From Candidatus Bathyarchaeota archaeon (GTDB lineage: Archaea > Thermoproteota > Bathyarchaeia > TCS64), in assembly GCA_026394265.1 (NCBI GenBank), contig JAPKYO010000050.1, positions 36,974 through 100,973 on the forward strand: 64,000 nt of DNA. Direction: 5' to 3'. Of this stretch, positions 42,348 to 51,098 are shown piece by piece; position 1 is the first letter of the stretch, and each line of letters begins with the position of its first letter. Below the pieces are notes generated by a model. That model worked only from the letters and a program-made list of their open reading frames with translations. It searched no databases and was not told where the DNA came from. The position numbers were made by a program, and so were the translations under genes.

Positions 42348-43506
42348 TGCCCTTCAGCACCTCCCGTTCGAGGTCCTCGGCGGTGACCTTCCCGAGCGTT
42401 ATCAGCTGTGTCCGCCCCTGGCTCCCCGAGTCGACCTTCGACGTGATTATCCCCGTCGCCTTGAGACCTTCGAGGTACTTCCAGAACTGCGTGTGGGCGC
42501 GTGGCGTCTCGCCGCGCTCCTCGCAGGCGACCCTGTAGAGCTGCTCCACCTCCCCCGTGGTCGCGTGTGGCGCCGTGCTGGTGCGGAAGAACCTCGCTAT
42601 AGCAAGCAGCGTGAGCCTCTCGTGCAGGCTGAGGTGGTTGAGCCCCTCCTTCTTCACGGGTGATAGGACGCCGGCGCTGACCTGCCTGACGTGCTCCGGC
42701 TTGACCTGCGTGGCGCCCTCCATCTCCGCCCTCTTACCCGCCCCCCAGAGAAGGTCGATGGCGCACCTAGCGTCCCCGTTCTCCGAAGAGGCGAGCTCCG
42801 CTATGAAGTCAACGACCTCAAGCGGGATCGCGCCCTTCCTGAAGGCCGCCTCCGCCCTCGCCGCGACGATGTCGCCCAGCTGAGGAGTCGAGTACTCGGG
42901 CATCTCGATCAGGTTCCTCTGCAGGCTGCTCAGGGTGCTCCTGTCGAGCTTCTCGAAGACGCTGCGGTCCTTCGTGATGAGCAGGAGGCTGAGGCGCCTC
43001 GGCGAGTCTGGCTGGGACTCGTGCACCCGCGTGAGCTGGTATAGCGCGTCGCTCCCCTCGGTGTCTATGAGTGCGTCCACCTCATCCAAGCAGAGGAGAA
43101 GCTGCCCGTTGTCCTCGCCGAGGAGCTGCATCAGCGTCTCCATGAGTTCGTTCGGCGCGTAGCCGCGCTCGGGGAACTCGGGGCGCAGCGTCTTGACGAC
43201 CCTGCGGAGCACCATGAATAGGCTCCCCCTGAGCTCCCTGCAGTTGACGTGAACGTACTCCACCCTGAGCCGTTTCCTCTTCGCCTCGTCCCTGAGCCCC
43301 CTCCCGAAGACGCGTGCGAGCGCGGTCTTCCCCGAGCCCACACCGCCCACGATGATCGCCCTCTGGCTCATCTCGTAGGGCGCGGAGAGCATGAAGTCGA
43401 AGGTCATCCTCAGCGACCGTAGCTGCGCCTCCCTGTGAAGCAGGCTGGATGGGATGTAGTTGATGTCGAGTACGCCCTCGTCTACGATGAGTCTCTGGTC
43501 GCTCAA
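42334..43506 (-). CDS. cdc6: Orc1/Cdc6 replication initiator
   Basis: 390 aa AAA+ plus winged-helix initiator that loads MCM at archaeal origins. Walker A GGVGSGKTALARVFG near residue 54, Walker B LLLCLDEVDAL near 140. Sensor 1 is in LSLLLITKD, sensor 2 in the GDARCAIDLLWGAGKRAE region. The C-terminal winged helix is about 300-385 (HTQFWKYLEGLKATGIITSKV). An origin often lies beside such genes. The upstream 43507-43652 gap shows a CCCC/GGGG short hairpin but no clear ORB. Confidence 0.95.
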   Translation of the reverse strand: MSDQRLIVDEGVLDINYIPSSLLHREAQLRSLRMTFDFMLSAPYEMSQRAIIVGGVGSGKTALARVFGRGLRDEAKRKRLRVEYVHVNCRELRGSLFMVLRRVVKTLRPEFPERGYAPNELMETLMQLLGEDNGQLLLCLDEVDALIDTEGSDALYQLTRVHESQPDSPRRLSLLLITKDRSVFEKLDRSTLSSLQRNLIEMPEYSTPQLGDIVAARAEAAFRKGAIPLEVVDFIAELASSENGDARCAIDLLWGAGKRAEMEGATQVKPEHVRQVSAGVLSPVKKEGLNHLSLHERLTLLAIARFFRTSTAPHATTGEVEQLYRVACEERGETPRAHTQFWKYLEGLKATGIITSKVDSGSQGRTQLITLGKVTAEDLEREVLKGIEQK

Positions 43507-43652
43507 GGATGGTCTCCCCTGTCTGGGGCTCTCCCCCGGTGCGGATTTATGCTTTACGTAGGTTCAAGCTGATCAACTGCGGAGAGATGAGTGAAAGTGA
43601 CCCTCCTTGAAACATTTAAACAGCCACCCACCAATAGACAAACGACCCCAAG

Positions 43653-44675
43653 ATGCCCCCAAACAGGATACTACGAACCGGCAAGATACCACACGACACA
43701 CTCAGGAGATGCGTACTCACCCACCTCGGGACACCATCCGACAGGGTCATCAGGGGAGCCGCCGTCGGCGAGGACGCGCCAATAATCGACATGGGTAGCA
43801 AGGTCCTAGTCGCCAAGGCGAACCCAATCACCGGCGCAGACGTAAACATAGGACGACTCGCCGTACACGTGAACGCCAACGACGTCGCCGCACGCGGCGC
43901 CAAGCCGCTCTGGTTCATGAGCACAATCCTCCTCCCCGAGGGCGCCACCGAGTCACGCCTCGAAGTCATAATGGAGGAGATAGACCGCGCCTGCAAGGAA
44001 CTGGGCATTCAACTCATCGGTGGACACACAGAGTGCGTCGCGGGGCTCGACAAGCCGATAGTAGCCGGCTTCATGATGGGTGAAGCACCCAAGAATCGGT
44101 ACGTCACAACGGGCGGCGCAAAGCCCGGCGACAAGATAATCCTCACGAAGACCGTCGGCCTCGAGGGGACGAGCATCCTCGCCACAGACCTCGAACAGAA
44201 GCTCCACAGGAAGATAGACCCGAGGACCCTCCAGAGGGCTAGGAAGATGGTTGAGGTCGTAAGCGTCGTCCCCGAGGCGCTGAAGGCGGTCGAGGTCGGG
44301 GGCGTCCACTCAATGCACACACCCACCGAGGGAGGCGTGCTCAACGGTCTCTTCGAGATGGGCTCAGCCGCCGGCGTCGGGCTCAGCGTCGAGGAGAACC
44401 TCATACCCGTCGCACCCGAGACAGCCATAATAGCCGAGACCCTCGGAGTCGACCCCCTCAAACTCCTCAGCTCAGGCGCCCTGCTCCTCGCCGTGGACGA
44501 CGCGAGCGCCGAAAAGGTCATCGAAGCCCTCCAAAAGATCAACATCCAAGCCTCAATCATCGGCGAGGTGAGGGAGAGAAAGGAGGGTAGGGTGTTGACG
44601 CGCACCGACGGCTCACAGAAGACCATCGACCCCGTCAGGCAGGATGAACTATTCAGGATACTGGGAGAGGGCTAG
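43653..44675 (+). CDS. AIR synthase-related protein (PurM/HypE/ThiL fold)
   Basis: 340 aa ATP-binding protein. The N-terminal half has VGEDAPIIDMG and VHVNANDVAARGAKPLWF, the PurM-type nucleotide and metal loop, then LIGGHTEC. The C-terminal half includes HTPTEGGVLNGLFEMG and SSGALLLAV. It resembles HypE-like archaeal AIR-synthase family proteins rather than true PurM. Hydrogenase genes are absent, so the function is open. TATA-like ACATTTAAAC is at about 43612-43621. Confidence 0.87.
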   Translation: MPPNRILRTGKIPHDTLRRCVLTHLGTPSDRVIRGAAVGEDAPIIDMGSKVLVAKANPITGADVNIGRLAVHVNANDVAARGAKPLWFMSTILLPEGATESRLEVIMEEIDRACKELGIQLIGGHTECVAGLDKPIVAGFMMGEAPKNRYVTTGGAKPGDKIILTKTVGLEGTSILATDLEQKLHRKIDPRTLQRARKMVEVVSVVPEALKAVEVGGVHSMHTPTEGGVLNGLFEMGSAAGVGLSVEENLIPVAPETAIIAETLGVDPLKLLSSGALLLAVDDASAEKVIEALQKINIQASIIGEVRERKEGRVLTRTDGSQKTIDPVRQDELFRILGEG

Positions 44676-45367
44676 TCACTTCTCGCAGGTTACGCCCATC
44701 ACGCCCGGGTGGTACTCGGTTCCCCGGAACCCCGCCGCCCTGAGCCGCCTCTGAACCCCCCTCTGAAGGTCCACGCCCCTGTAACGGGACCTCGGCTCCC
44801 CAGTGTAGTGAAACAACCGACTCCCATCAGCCATGACCCTGAAGAGCTTCACATAGAACTCCTCACTGTACAGGTCGCCGGCGTGGGTGAGCCGCGGCGG
44901 ATCGTGGATGACCCAATCAAAGTACATCGAGGGGAGGGCGTCGATGGTGAAGAAGCTGTCCCCGAGAAGAAGGGAGACACCTCCCTCGAAAAGGCGCCTC
45001 GACCACGGATTCATCTCAGCCACCCTGATCACGGGAGACTCCCGCTCAACAGAGACTACGACCTCAGCCCTCCTTTCGAGAGCGCCGACAGCCGTGTACC
45101 CAAGCCCCATACAGGTATCGAGAACCCGCCCCCCACTCAACCCGAGGACACCGAGCTTCTCCATGGTATCCGCGTCGGGGGTCGTCTCCTTCGTCCTATG
45201 CATCCCCTCAGATCCTCAGGGGAGACAACATAGCCAAGAAGCTGATAGGAGCCGCCATCGAGGGACACATCCGAGACCGTCAAACCGAGATCAAGGGAGA
45301 CCCTCCCCTCGCCCCCGAGGATCTTCCTCGCGACCTCGGCGGTGATCATCGGCGGAAGGGATCTCAA
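44676..45367 (-). pseudogene. SAM methyltransferase-like gene with internal deletion and frame change
   Basis: Two out-of-frame pieces of one archaeal family. The N-terminal piece (45367 to about 45200, MITAEVARKILGGEGRVSLD ... SPEDLR) is a small substrate domain. The C-terminal piece (about 45203 to 44676) starts MHRTKETTPD and carries SAM motif I, LDTCMGLGYTAVGAL, then VIHDPPRLTHAGDLYSEEF and FHYTGEP. In intact relatives some 45-60 residues separate SPEDLR from the MHRTKD box; here they are adjacent in another frame. The methyltransferase piece could still be translated alone. Confidence 0.65.
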
Positions 45368-45451
45368 ACGCGGTAACCCACAACAGCATGAACATCGAGT
45401 GATTATATACCCAGCGCCCGCGCCGGGTTTAAGCTACAGTTATTATGTAAG

Positions 45452-45460
45452 GTTTAAATC
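45452..45460 (+). promoter_or_regulatory. TATA-like box before the candidate RNA at 45482
   Basis: GTTTAAATC lies with its centre 26 nt before the first base of the 12-bp helix at 45482. A second GGGTTTAAGC lies at 45425-45434. Spacing supports plus-strand transcription, although the region is also 3' of enolase on the minus strand. Confidence 0.45.
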
Positions 45461-45481
45461 AGCCCCGTCGCCGGTATCATT

Positions 45482-45607
45482 GGTAGAGCCCGCAGGGATT
45501 GAAGCCTACTGGTTTCAATGCGTTTCCCAAACACCCGGCGGGCCCTACCACCCCAGAGAAACCTGTTATCCACTCCACACTTGGATTAATCAGGAGTGTG
45601 TGACCCC
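45482..45607 (+). ncRNA. candidate structured RNA between methyltransferase and enolase genes
   Basis: A 12-position helix pairs 45482-45493 with 45538-45549 (one A-C mismatch on this strand, G-U on the other). Inside it, 45499-45507 pairs with 45512-45520 (9 bp with a G-U, 4-nt loop TACT), and GTTT/AAAC forms a small third stem. Downstream, ACTCC at 45572-45576 pairs with GGAGT at 45593-45597. A three-way-junction RNA is likely; it is not a tRNA, since no anticodon or T-loop fits. Pair quality does not settle the strand; the promoter position favours plus. Both ends are estimates. Confidence 0.42.
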
Positions 45608-45634
45608 GAGGAGGCTCTGATCCGAGCAGCGGAT

Positions 45635-46891
45635 TCAGTCGAATAGACCCTTGGGGTATCTTGCCCTTGGACCGAGCCACTCCTCGATCCTGAGAAGCTG
45701 GTTATACTTGGCGGTCCTCTCCCCGCGTGCTGGGGCGCCACTCTTTATCTGACCGCTCCCAATGCCGACGGAGAGGTCGGCGACCCAAGGGTCCTCAGTG
45801 TCACCGCTCCGGTGGGAGGCCATGACGCCGTACTTGTTCTTCTTCGCCATGTCAGCCGCCTCAAGCGCCTCCGAGAGAGTCCCTATCTGGTTCACCTTCC
45901 AGAGCAACGCGTTACACGCGCCCATCTCTATCCCCTTCGCCAGCTTCTTCGGGTTCGTGACGAACAGGTCGTCCCCCACAACCTGCGTTGGGAGCAGCTT
46001 CGTCGCCTTAACGAAGCCCTCGAAGTCCTCCTCCTGGAGTGGATCCTCGATGCTGACTATGGGGTAAGCCGCGGCTAGCTCCCGGTATAGCTCGATTAGG
46101 TCGTCGGTAGAGTACTTCTTCCCCGATACGGTGTAGGAGCCATCCTTGTAGAAGGTGCTCGACGCCACGTCGAGGCCGATCTTCACATCGCCCACGTAGC
46201 CCGCCTCCTGTATAGCCTTCCAGAGCACATCAAGCGCCTCCTCCGGCGTCTTGATCGGCGGGGCGAAGCCGCCCTCGTCGCCGACGTTGATGGAGTTCTT
46301 CCCATACGCCTTGAGGAGCTGCACCTTCAGGGTCTGGTAGACCTCGGCGCCCATCCGCAGCGCCTCGCGGAAGCTCGCAGCCCCGGTTGGCGCGATCATG
46401 AACTCCTGGAAGTCAAGCTGGTTCCCCGCGTGTTTCCCGCCGTTGATGACGTTAAAGAACGGGACCGGGAGCAGCACTGCTTCCCTGTCAATGTACTCGT
46501 AGAGTCTTAATCCGTCGGATGCCGCGGCGGCCCGCGCGCAGGCGAGGCTCACGCCGAGCATCGAGTTCCCACCCAGCTTTGACTTGTTCTCGGTGCCGTC
46601 CAGGTGAATCATGGCGGCGTCGATCTCCTTCTGGCGCCTGACGTCCATCCCCCTGACCTTTGGCTGGATGATCTTCACCACAGCCTCAACGGCCTTGGTG
46701 ACGCCCTTCCCGCCGTACCTCTTACCGCCGTCGCGGAGCTCCAAGGCCTCATAAATGCCCGTCGATGCGCCGCTCGGAACAGCTGCTGAGCCAGCGACCC
46801 CACCCTCCGTTGCAACGTCCACTTCTAGCGTAGGATTCCCTCTACTGTCCAGGATCTCCCTAGCCCTGATACCGGTGATTGAGTAACGCAA
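45635..46891 (-). CDS. eno: enolase
   Basis: 2-phosphoglycerate to phosphoenolpyruvate in glycolysis and gluconeogenesis. 418 aa, full length. REILDSRGNPTLEVDV opens the protein. GASTGIYEALELRDG, KLGGNSMLGVSLA, FNVINGGKHAGN, VGDEGGFAP, SIEDPLQEEDFEG, GDDLFVTN, LLWKVNQIGTLSEAL and MASHRSGDTEDPWVAD cover the conserved magnesium and catalytic sites. First gene of nothing obvious: a 63-nt gap separates it from the thioredoxin-like gene. Confidence 0.97.
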   Translation of the reverse strand: MRYSITGIRAREILDSRGNPTLEVDVATEGGVAGSAAVPSGASTGIYEALELRDGGKRYGGKGVTKAVEAVVKIIQPKVRGMDVRRQKEIDAAMIHLDGTENKSKLGGNSMLGVSLACARAAAASDGLRLYEYIDREAVLLPVPFFNVINGGKHAGNQLDFQEFMIAPTGAASFREALRMGAEVYQTLKVQLLKAYGKNSINVGDEGGFAPPIKTPEEALDVLWKAIQEAGYVGDVKIGLDVASSTFYKDGSYTVSGKKYSTDDLIELYRELAAAYPIVSIEDPLQEEDFEGFVKATKLLPTQVVGDDLFVTNPKKLAKGIEMGACNALLWKVNQIGTLSEALEAADMAKKNKYGVMASHRSGDTEDPWVADLSVGIGSGQIKSGAPARGERTAKYNQLLRIEEWLGPRARYPKGLFD

Positions 46892-46954
46892 TGGATTCTC
46901 CCCCTGACTAGCTTCCCTGAGGTGGATGGTCCTAAAAACGTAGCGATCGGTGGA

Positions 46955-47221
46955 TTAAACGCGTGCCTCGTTGATGTAGGCGACCAGATCGTTGGCCTCG
47001 AAGGGCCACCCGATGAGCTTGACGACGCCATTTATCGCCACCGCGGGCACAGCCATGAGGTTGAGCGTCATCCCCCTCGCTATCCCCTCCTCGGTGAACG
47101 TGTCGACGTAAACAACCTCGATGTCCTTCAAGCCCTCGACGACCCTCTTCACGAGGGACTCCGCCGCGGGACAGCAGGGGCAGACGGGGTTATGGAAGTA
47201 CTCGATTTTAATCATCTTCAT
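46955..47221 (-). CDS. thioredoxin/glutaredoxin-like protein with CPCC site
   Basis: 88 aa. Thioredoxin fold with the redox motif CPCC at residues 14-17, cis-Pro in MAVPAVAINGVVKLIG, and a C-terminal helix. The size suits the small archaeal glutaredoxin-like or thioredoxin-like proteins. It starts inside the trxB stop (4-nt overlap at 47218-47221), so the neighbouring reductase is its likely electron donor. The Cys in the variable position of the motif is uncommon and gives three possible thiols. Confidence 0.87.
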   Translation of the reverse strand: MKMIKIEYFHNPVCPCCPAAESLVKRVVEGLKDIEVVYVDTFTEEGIARGMTLNLMAVPAVAINGVVKLIGWPFEANDLVAYINEARV

Positions 47222-48132
47222 GGCCTCTGTTTCAGGTACTTCATCGCAGTTAACGCGGCTTTCGCGCCGTCACCGGCGGCGGTGATCACCTGCCAACCCA
47301 AGCAGCTGCAGTCCCCCGCTGCGAAGACGCCGGGGATGTTCGTCTGCTGGCTCCGGTCGACTATCACGCAGCCGCCCTCATCGGCGTCGACGCCGGCCTC
47401 GACGAGTATGTTCGAAGTTGCGACGTGCTCGAGGAGTATGAACACGCCGTCGACGTCTATCTTCTCCACTTTTCCGCCAGAGAGTTTTAGGCCGGTCACG
47501 AATTCGCTGCCGATGATCTCGGCGATGTCGTGCCCCTCAAGGATCTCTACCTTCGGGTTTAATCGGAGCGCCGCCAACTCTGAATAGTTTTCGCTGTATC
47601 CCTTCTTGCCGGTTATGGCGTAGACCTTTGAGGCGGTATCGGTGAGGTGTAGCGCGTCGATGACCGCCTCGTGGCCCGAACCCACGACGGCGACGACTTT
47701 ATCCCTGAAGAATGGGCCGTCGCAGATGGCGCAGTAGCTGACGCCCCTCCCCTTGAACTCCATCTCACCCGGTACGCTCAGTTGCTTCCTCTGAATACCG
47801 GTGGCGATTACCACGGTCTTTCCCTGGTGGTAGCCGCTGCGCGTCGAGACAATCTTGTAGTCTCCGGCGTCCGAGAGTCCTATCACGGTCTCGAGTTTCA
47901 GCTCGGCTCCGAACCTGGTTGCCTGCTCCTGAAAGAGCTTCATGAGTTCGGCCCCCGTCAAGCCCCGTGGGAATCCTGGGTAGTTCTCGATCAGGTGTGC
48001 ATCAAGTGCTCGGCCGCCGACCTTGCCGCTGTGGAGTATCAGGGTGCTGTGGCCGTGTCGCGCCGTGTATATCCCGGCAGTCAAACCCGCGGGACCGGCG
48101 CCGATGATGATGACGTCCCAGACCTTCTCCAT
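47218..48132 (-). CDS. trxB: thioredoxin reductase
   Basis: 304 aa FAD/NAD(P)H flavoprotein. FAD loop IIIGAGPAGLTAG is at residues 8-20. The redox motif CAIC, followed by DGP, is near 134. The NAD(P) loop is VVAVVGSGHEAV, and the C-terminal FAD motif is GVFAAGDCS. The NADPH-recognition Arg cluster after the second loop is not obvious, so NADH or another donor is possible. Operon with the thioredoxin-like protein downstream. Confidence 0.93.
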   Translation of the reverse strand: MEKVWDVIIIGAGPAGLTAGIYTARHGHSTLILHSGKVGGRALDAHLIENYPGFPRGLTGAELMKLFQEQATRFGAELKLETVIGLSDAGDYKIVSTRSGYHQGKTVVIATGIQRKQLSVPGEMEFKGRGVSYCAICDGPFFRDKVVAVVGSGHEAVIDALHLTDTASKVYAITGKKGYSENYSELAALRLNPKVEILEGHDIAEIIGSEFVTGLKLSGGKVEKIDVDGVFILLEHVATSNILVEAGVDADEGGCVIVDRSQQTNIPGVFAAGDCSCLGWQVITAAGDGAKAALTAMKYLKQRP

Positions 48133-48184
48133 CTAGACGTGCCTCAAGAGAGGTGTAAGAGGTAGAAGAAAAGGAGTTTGGAGA

Positions 48185-50578
48185 CTATTCCTCGCTGTAG
48201 CCTTTGACCCTCTTCGCCATCTCGGTGAGGCGGTCCTGAACCAGGCGGTTGATGGTTCCCTCGGGGTATTTTCCGATCTTGCTAAGGGTCCCGGCTGGGA
48301 CGCCGGTTAGTTCCTCGATGCCCTCGTCGATTGTGGATACGGGGTAGATGTGGAACTTCCCAGCCTTTATTGCATCGACGACCTCCTGCTTCAACATCAG
48401 GTGCTTGACGTTACTCGCGGGGATTACAACCCCGTGTTTCCCGTCGAGCCCCCTCGTCTTGCAGAGCTGGAAGTAGCCCTCCAGTTTCTCGTTTACGCCG
48501 CCTATAGCTTGTACCTCACCCATCTGGTTTACGGAGCCGGTGACGGCGAAGTGCTGCTTTATCGGCTTCCCGCTCAGGGCGCTGAGGAGGCCGTAGAGTT
48601 CGGTGCTTGAGGCTGAGTCTCCCTCGACGCCGCTGTAGCTCTGCTCGAATACGAGGCGGGATGTGAGGCTCAGCGGGGACTCCTTGGCGTAGCGGTCGTT
48701 GAGGAAGCCGCTGAGGATCTGTACGCCCTTGGTGTGTATGGGGCCGCCCATCTGTGCCTCGCGCTCGATGTCGATGATTCCCTTCTTCCCGACGCCGACG
48801 CTGACGGTGATCCTGCTCGGCTTGCCGAATGAGAAGTCGCCGAGACCCATAACGCTGAGGCCGTTTATCTGCCCAACCTTCTCACCCGTCGTGTCGACGA
48901 GGATCGTCCCCTCCTCGATCATCTTCTCCAGCTTCTGCTCGATCAGGTTGCTACGGTAGACCTTTTCTTCAAGTGCCTTCTCGATGTGCTTCCCCGAGGT
49001 GTATTTTGAGCCGTCCTCGTCGGCGTAGTACGCGGCTTCTTTGATTATGTCCGAGACCTGTGCGAACCACGTCGAGAGTTTGTCCTGGTCCTCGGCTAGG
49101 CGTGAGCTGTACTCGATGACCGCGGCGATTCCGGCGTTGTCGAGGTGCTTGATCTTCTCCTTCGTGCAGAGGGTGCACATGAAGGAGGCGTACATCTTGA
49201 TGTTCTCCTCGCTTCTCTCCATCGTCGTGTCGAAGTCGGCCTTGATCTTGAATATCTCCCTGAAGTCGCGGTCGTACTGGTATAAGGCGTAGTAGAGGTC
49301 GGGGCTCCCGACGAGGATTACCTTCGTGTCGAATGGTATCGGCTCGGGGGTAAGCGTCTTCGTGGCGACGTAGCCGAGGCGCTGCGCAATGTCCTCGACG
49401 GTCAGCTTCCTGCTCGTGATGGTTTTCTTCAGGCTGTCCCAAGCGATGGGGTCCCCTAGCAGGTCCTCGACCGGGATGACGAGGAATCCGCCGTTCGCCT
49501 TGTGGGCGGAACCTCCACGAATCATCGTGTAGTCGGTGATAAGTGCACCGAACCTCGCCTCCTTCTGAACCAAGCCAAAGACGTGAGGCTGAGTTGGGCT
49601 CCTCTCGATAATGACCGGCGCCCCCTTCAACTCCGAGTTATCTACGATCAGGTTTACCTTGTAGCTACTCGTCGGGTCGCTGGTCGCGCTTGGCATGAGG
49701 AAAGGGAGGGCGGGCTGCTGCTGTGGCTGACCCGCCGTCAGGATAGTCGCTAGGTTGTCGAGGATGTCGTTCTTCACGCTACCGAGGAAGTCCTTGACCT
49801 CGTCGATGTTACCGTACTTTTCGAGCAGGGCTTCGAGCAGGTGATCCATCGCGAACGTCGCGACTTCCTTGTTGAACTTCTCGATGGCATCCTCGGCATT
49901 CTTGTCGAGGTCGCGGAACTGGCGGAATGCACTCCTGAAGTCTTCCTGAAGTGCCTCGCGCCGCGTCCTGATCTGTTCCCTGATCTTGGGTGGGAGGGCG
50001 GTGAACTGCTCGTCGGCGATGGGCTGCCCGTTGATGACGGGTGTTATCGCTATCCCGATTGGGCTCCTCTGGAGCACGAAGCCGGCCTCGTTCGCCTTCT
50101 GGTTGATCTCCGCCCAGAGCTTCGCCTTCTCGTCGTCGAACTTCTTGACGTTGCTCGTCCGCTTCTGGGCGTAGTCCTCGCTCTCAAAGGCCTTCTGCAG
50201 CTCCTTCTTCACGTCGTCTGTGAACTTGTCCATGTCGTCACTGAAGCTCTTGCCCTTCCCCGCGGGTAGCTTGAGAACGTTCGGCTGGTTTGGGTCTTTG
50301 AAGTTGTTTACGTAGCACCAGTCGGGTGGTACGGGCATGTCCTTCGCCTTCTCCTGTAGGAAGCTGACTATCGCCGTCTTCCTGCCCGTCCCGGATTGGC
50401 CGGAGACGTATATGTTGAAGCCGCCGTCCTTCATCTTCAGGCCGAACTGTAGGGCCTTCACCGCCCTGTCCTGGCCGATGATCTGCTGTAGCGGCTCAAG
50501 CTCCGCCGTGGTGGAACAATCTAGCTTGTTTGCCTTGCACTTCTTTCTTGCTTTCTCGTAGCTAAGCTCTACAACCAT
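48185..50578 (-). CDS. Lon-related ATP-dependent protease, soluble bacterial type
   Basis: 797 aa. The N-terminal AAA region has a P-loop of the GRKT kind (SGQSGTGRKTAI), as in the Lon-related AAA_32 family, and a long helical insertion (about 110-270). Then come HKANGGFLVIPVEDLL and a sensor region. The C-terminal Lon protease domain has the catalytic Ser in VEGDSASS and Lys in GGVNEKLEGYF. No membrane helix, unlike the usual archaeal membrane LonB. TATA-like TTTATATAC is at about 50622-50630 with a GGGGGC element before the ATG. Cytoplasmic protein quality control. Confidence 0.92.
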   Translation of the reverse strand: MVVELSYEKARKKCKANKLDCSTTAELEPLQQIIGQDRAVKALQFGLKMKDGGFNIYVSGQSGTGRKTAIVSFLQEKAKDMPVPPDWCYVNNFKDPNQPNVLKLPAGKGKSFSDDMDKFTDDVKKELQKAFESEDYAQKRTSNVKKFDDEKAKLWAEINQKANEAGFVLQRSPIGIAITPVINGQPIADEQFTALPPKIREQIRTRREALQEDFRSAFRQFRDLDKNAEDAIEKFNKEVATFAMDHLLEALLEKYGNIDEVKDFLGSVKNDILDNLATILTAGQPQQQPALPFLMPSATSDPTSSYKVNLIVDNSELKGAPVIIERSPTQPHVFGLVQKEARFGALITDYTMIRGGSAHKANGGFLVIPVEDLLGDPIAWDSLKKTITSRKLTVEDIAQRLGYVATKTLTPEPIPFDTKVILVGSPDLYYALYQYDRDFREIFKIKADFDTTMERSEENIKMYASFMCTLCTKEKIKHLDNAGIAAVIEYSSRLAEDQDKLSTWFAQVSDIIKEAAYYADEDGSKYTSGKHIEKALEEKVYRSNLIEQKLEKMIEEGTILVDTTGEKVGQINGLSVMGLGDFSFGKPSRITVSVGVGKKGIIDIEREAQMGGPIHTKGVQILSGFLNDRYAKESPLSLTSRLVFEQSYSGVEGDSASSTELYGLLSALSGKPIKQHFAVTGSVNQMGEVQAIGGVNEKLEGYFQLCKTRGLDGKHGVVIPASNVKHLMLKQEVVDAIKAGKFHIYPVSTIDEGIEELTGVPAGTLSKIGKYPEGTINRLVQDRLTEMAKRVKGYSEE

Positions 50579-50640
50579 CTTTCAGTTGCCCCCTGATTGT
50601 TAGTGAATCGGGAATCAGGGTATATAAACGAAAAGATGAG

Positions 50641-51096
50641 CTAGGTGATCTTCGCGATTAGTTCATTGAAGGTGAGGCCTTCACCGGTTTTTAGGGTGTA
50701 GTCGCCTGGGCGTTCGGCGATGCTGAAGCACCAGCCTTTGTACTTGAATTTGCCGGCGAGGACGGCGTAGCGTCGTGGGTAGATCTTGTGTATGTTGAGG
50801 AATGCGTTGAGTTTGGCGACTTGGTCGGATTTGTAGTAGGAGTATTTTTGTTGGCTCTTGACTTCGAAGGCGACGACGGTGTTGTGTTTTACGGCGAAGA
50901 CGTCGGGGAGGGGCTCGGTGCTTGGGGCGCTTACGGGTACTCTTACTGAGTCGAAGCCTTGTTCGCGCATCATGGCGACGAGTTCGCGTTCGGCGTCGTA
51001 GCCGCGTTTCTTCATGGCGCGTACTTGTTTGCCGGTGAGTGTGCGCGTGAATCTTTCTCGTCTCTTCTTGGGGTTGGCGATGTCGCGTAGGGACAC
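50641..51096 (-). CDS. hjc: Holliday junction resolvase Hjc
   Basis: 151 aa. Endonuclease-like fold: the YDAERELVAMMREQGF helix has the first Glu, then LPDVFAVK with the Asp and VAFEVKSQQ with the Glu-x-Lys of the catalytic centre. A basic N-terminal extension of about 27 residues precedes the usual start (ATG at 51015). The chosen GTG at 51096 lies 2 nt after the wHTH gene. It resolves recombination intermediates and pairs functionally with RadA encoded 2 kb away. Confidence 0.9.
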   Translation of the reverse strand: MSLRDIANPKKRRERFTRTLTGKQVRAMKKRGYDAERELVAMMREQGFDSVRVPVSAPSTEPLPDVFAVKHNTVVAFEVKSQQKYSYYKSDQVAKLNAFLNIHKIYPRRYAVLAGKFKYKGWCFSIAERPGDYTLKTGEGLTFNELIAKIT

Positions 51097-51098
51097 GG

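Noticed and set aside
43507..43652. replication origin with ORB motifs
   Set aside because: A CCCC/GGGG hairpin and CTCC...GAAAC fragments exist, but no repeated ORB or AT-rich unwinding element can be defined.
45459..45482. C/D box guide RNA on the minus strand (ATGATA, 12 nt, CTGA)
   Set aside because: Only one C-like and one D-like box; the C' and D' pair and terminal stem are not seen.
45482..45549. tRNA gene with intron
   Set aside because: The 7-bp acceptor-like ends pair, but no D-arm, anticodon stem-loop or TTCRANY T-loop fits on either strand.
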